Positions 33,116 to 33,156 of a stretch of DNA of 33,156 bases are shown here, in pieces. Within the stretch, counting starts at the first letter, position 1, and every line of letters begins with the position of its first letter. The notes beneath the pieces are model-generated. The model searched no databases. It saw only the letters and a list, made by a program, of their open reading frames with translations, and had not been told where the DNA came from. The stretch lies in the NCBI GenBank assembly GCA_030824805.1, contig JAPJRC010000020.1:1-33156 (forward strand), in the 5' to 3' direction. The translations under genes and the position numbers were made by a program. The stretch comes from Micavibrio sp. (lineage in GTDB: Bacteria; Pseudomonadota; Alphaproteobacteria; Micavibrionales; Micavibrionaceae).

Positions 33116-33156
33116 ATGAAGAAGCGATCTCTATTTTTAATAGCTATATCCTTAAC
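33116..33156 (+). CDS. Start of a signal-peptide-like protein, 3' end outside window
   Basis: Thirteen codons are visible: MKKRSLFLIAISL, the n-region and hydrophobic core of a Sec signal peptide or lipoprotein signal. GAGG lies 5 bases before the ATG (33107-33110). It begins 18 bases after the terminator of the structured RNA, so that RNA may control it. The rest of the gene cannot be seen. Confidence 0.5.
   Translation, partial: MKKRSLFLIAISL

Noticed and set aside
32905..33156. Retron (msr-msd RNA plus reverse transcriptase)
   Set aside because: The a1/a2-like closing stem fits, but there is no long msd hairpin, no visible branching motif and no reverse transcriptase in the window; the downstream CDS starts with a signal peptide. 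It stays open only if a reverse transcriptase lies further downstream.

Overview
The window looks like a chromosome segment of an alphaproteobacterium with moderate GC content. The evidence is a Usg-family protein, a DUF983 protein, the gene order mutM / small secreted protein / rpsT / dnaA, and a dnaN-recF-gyrB-argS cluster. Genus cannot be set from sequence alone. Dot/Icm-type coupling genes (dotL, dotM) in this setting would fit Micavibrio-like or Rhodospirillales-like groups, but that is inference.

Layout. (1) 1-3.3 kb: end of a multi-pass membrane protein gene overlapping a 2Fe-2S ferredoxin gene, then minus-strand EF-hand, DUF983, histidine phosphatase and usg genes, and an unrecognised 142-residue protein. 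(2) 3.3-5.5 kb: groES-groEL with a perfect CIRCE operator just downstream of a well-spaced promoter. (3) 5.5-8.6 kb: an XRE-type regulator, a single-pass membrane protein, mutM, a secreted protein and rpsT. (4) 8.6-19.4 kb: a replication/repair block of dnaA, dnaN, an SRPBCC-like gene, recF, gyrB and argS. Two tandem BPL_N (class-I amidotransferase-like) genes lie on the opposite strand between dnaA and dnaN. DnaA-box matches lie upstream of dnaA and upstream of gyrB. (5) 19.4-20.1 kb: a RAYT-type Y1 transposase whose HUH motif reads QIQ. (6) 20.2-25.1 kb: a minus-strand operon dotM / unknown membrane protein / dotL / pilin-like protein, which looks like the coupling module of a type IVB secretion system.

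(7) From 25.3 kb to the end is an accessory region. It opens with a truncated copy of tRNA-Thr(TGT), then an intact tRNA-Thr(TGT), then short repeats and a tyrosine integrase. Next come a DUF6499-like protein, two small AlpA/excisionase-like HTH proteins, a winged-helix-like protein, a protein that faintly resembles a helicase loader without a P-loop, and a DnaB-like helicase. This order (integrase, AlpA-like regulators, replication module, no visible virion genes) resembles a phage satellite or integrative element. After a 384-bp gene-free stretch rich in small repeats come a protein resembling the C-terminal part of MgsA/RarA and a second tyrosine recombinase, overlapping each other. They are followed by a striking structured-RNA candidate (32.9-33.1 kb): promoter-like boxes, a 24-bp closing stem, two internal hairpins and a strong terminator. 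A signal-peptide-like CDS starts just after it and runs off the window. The RNA and the genes around it are the most likely place for something undescribed.
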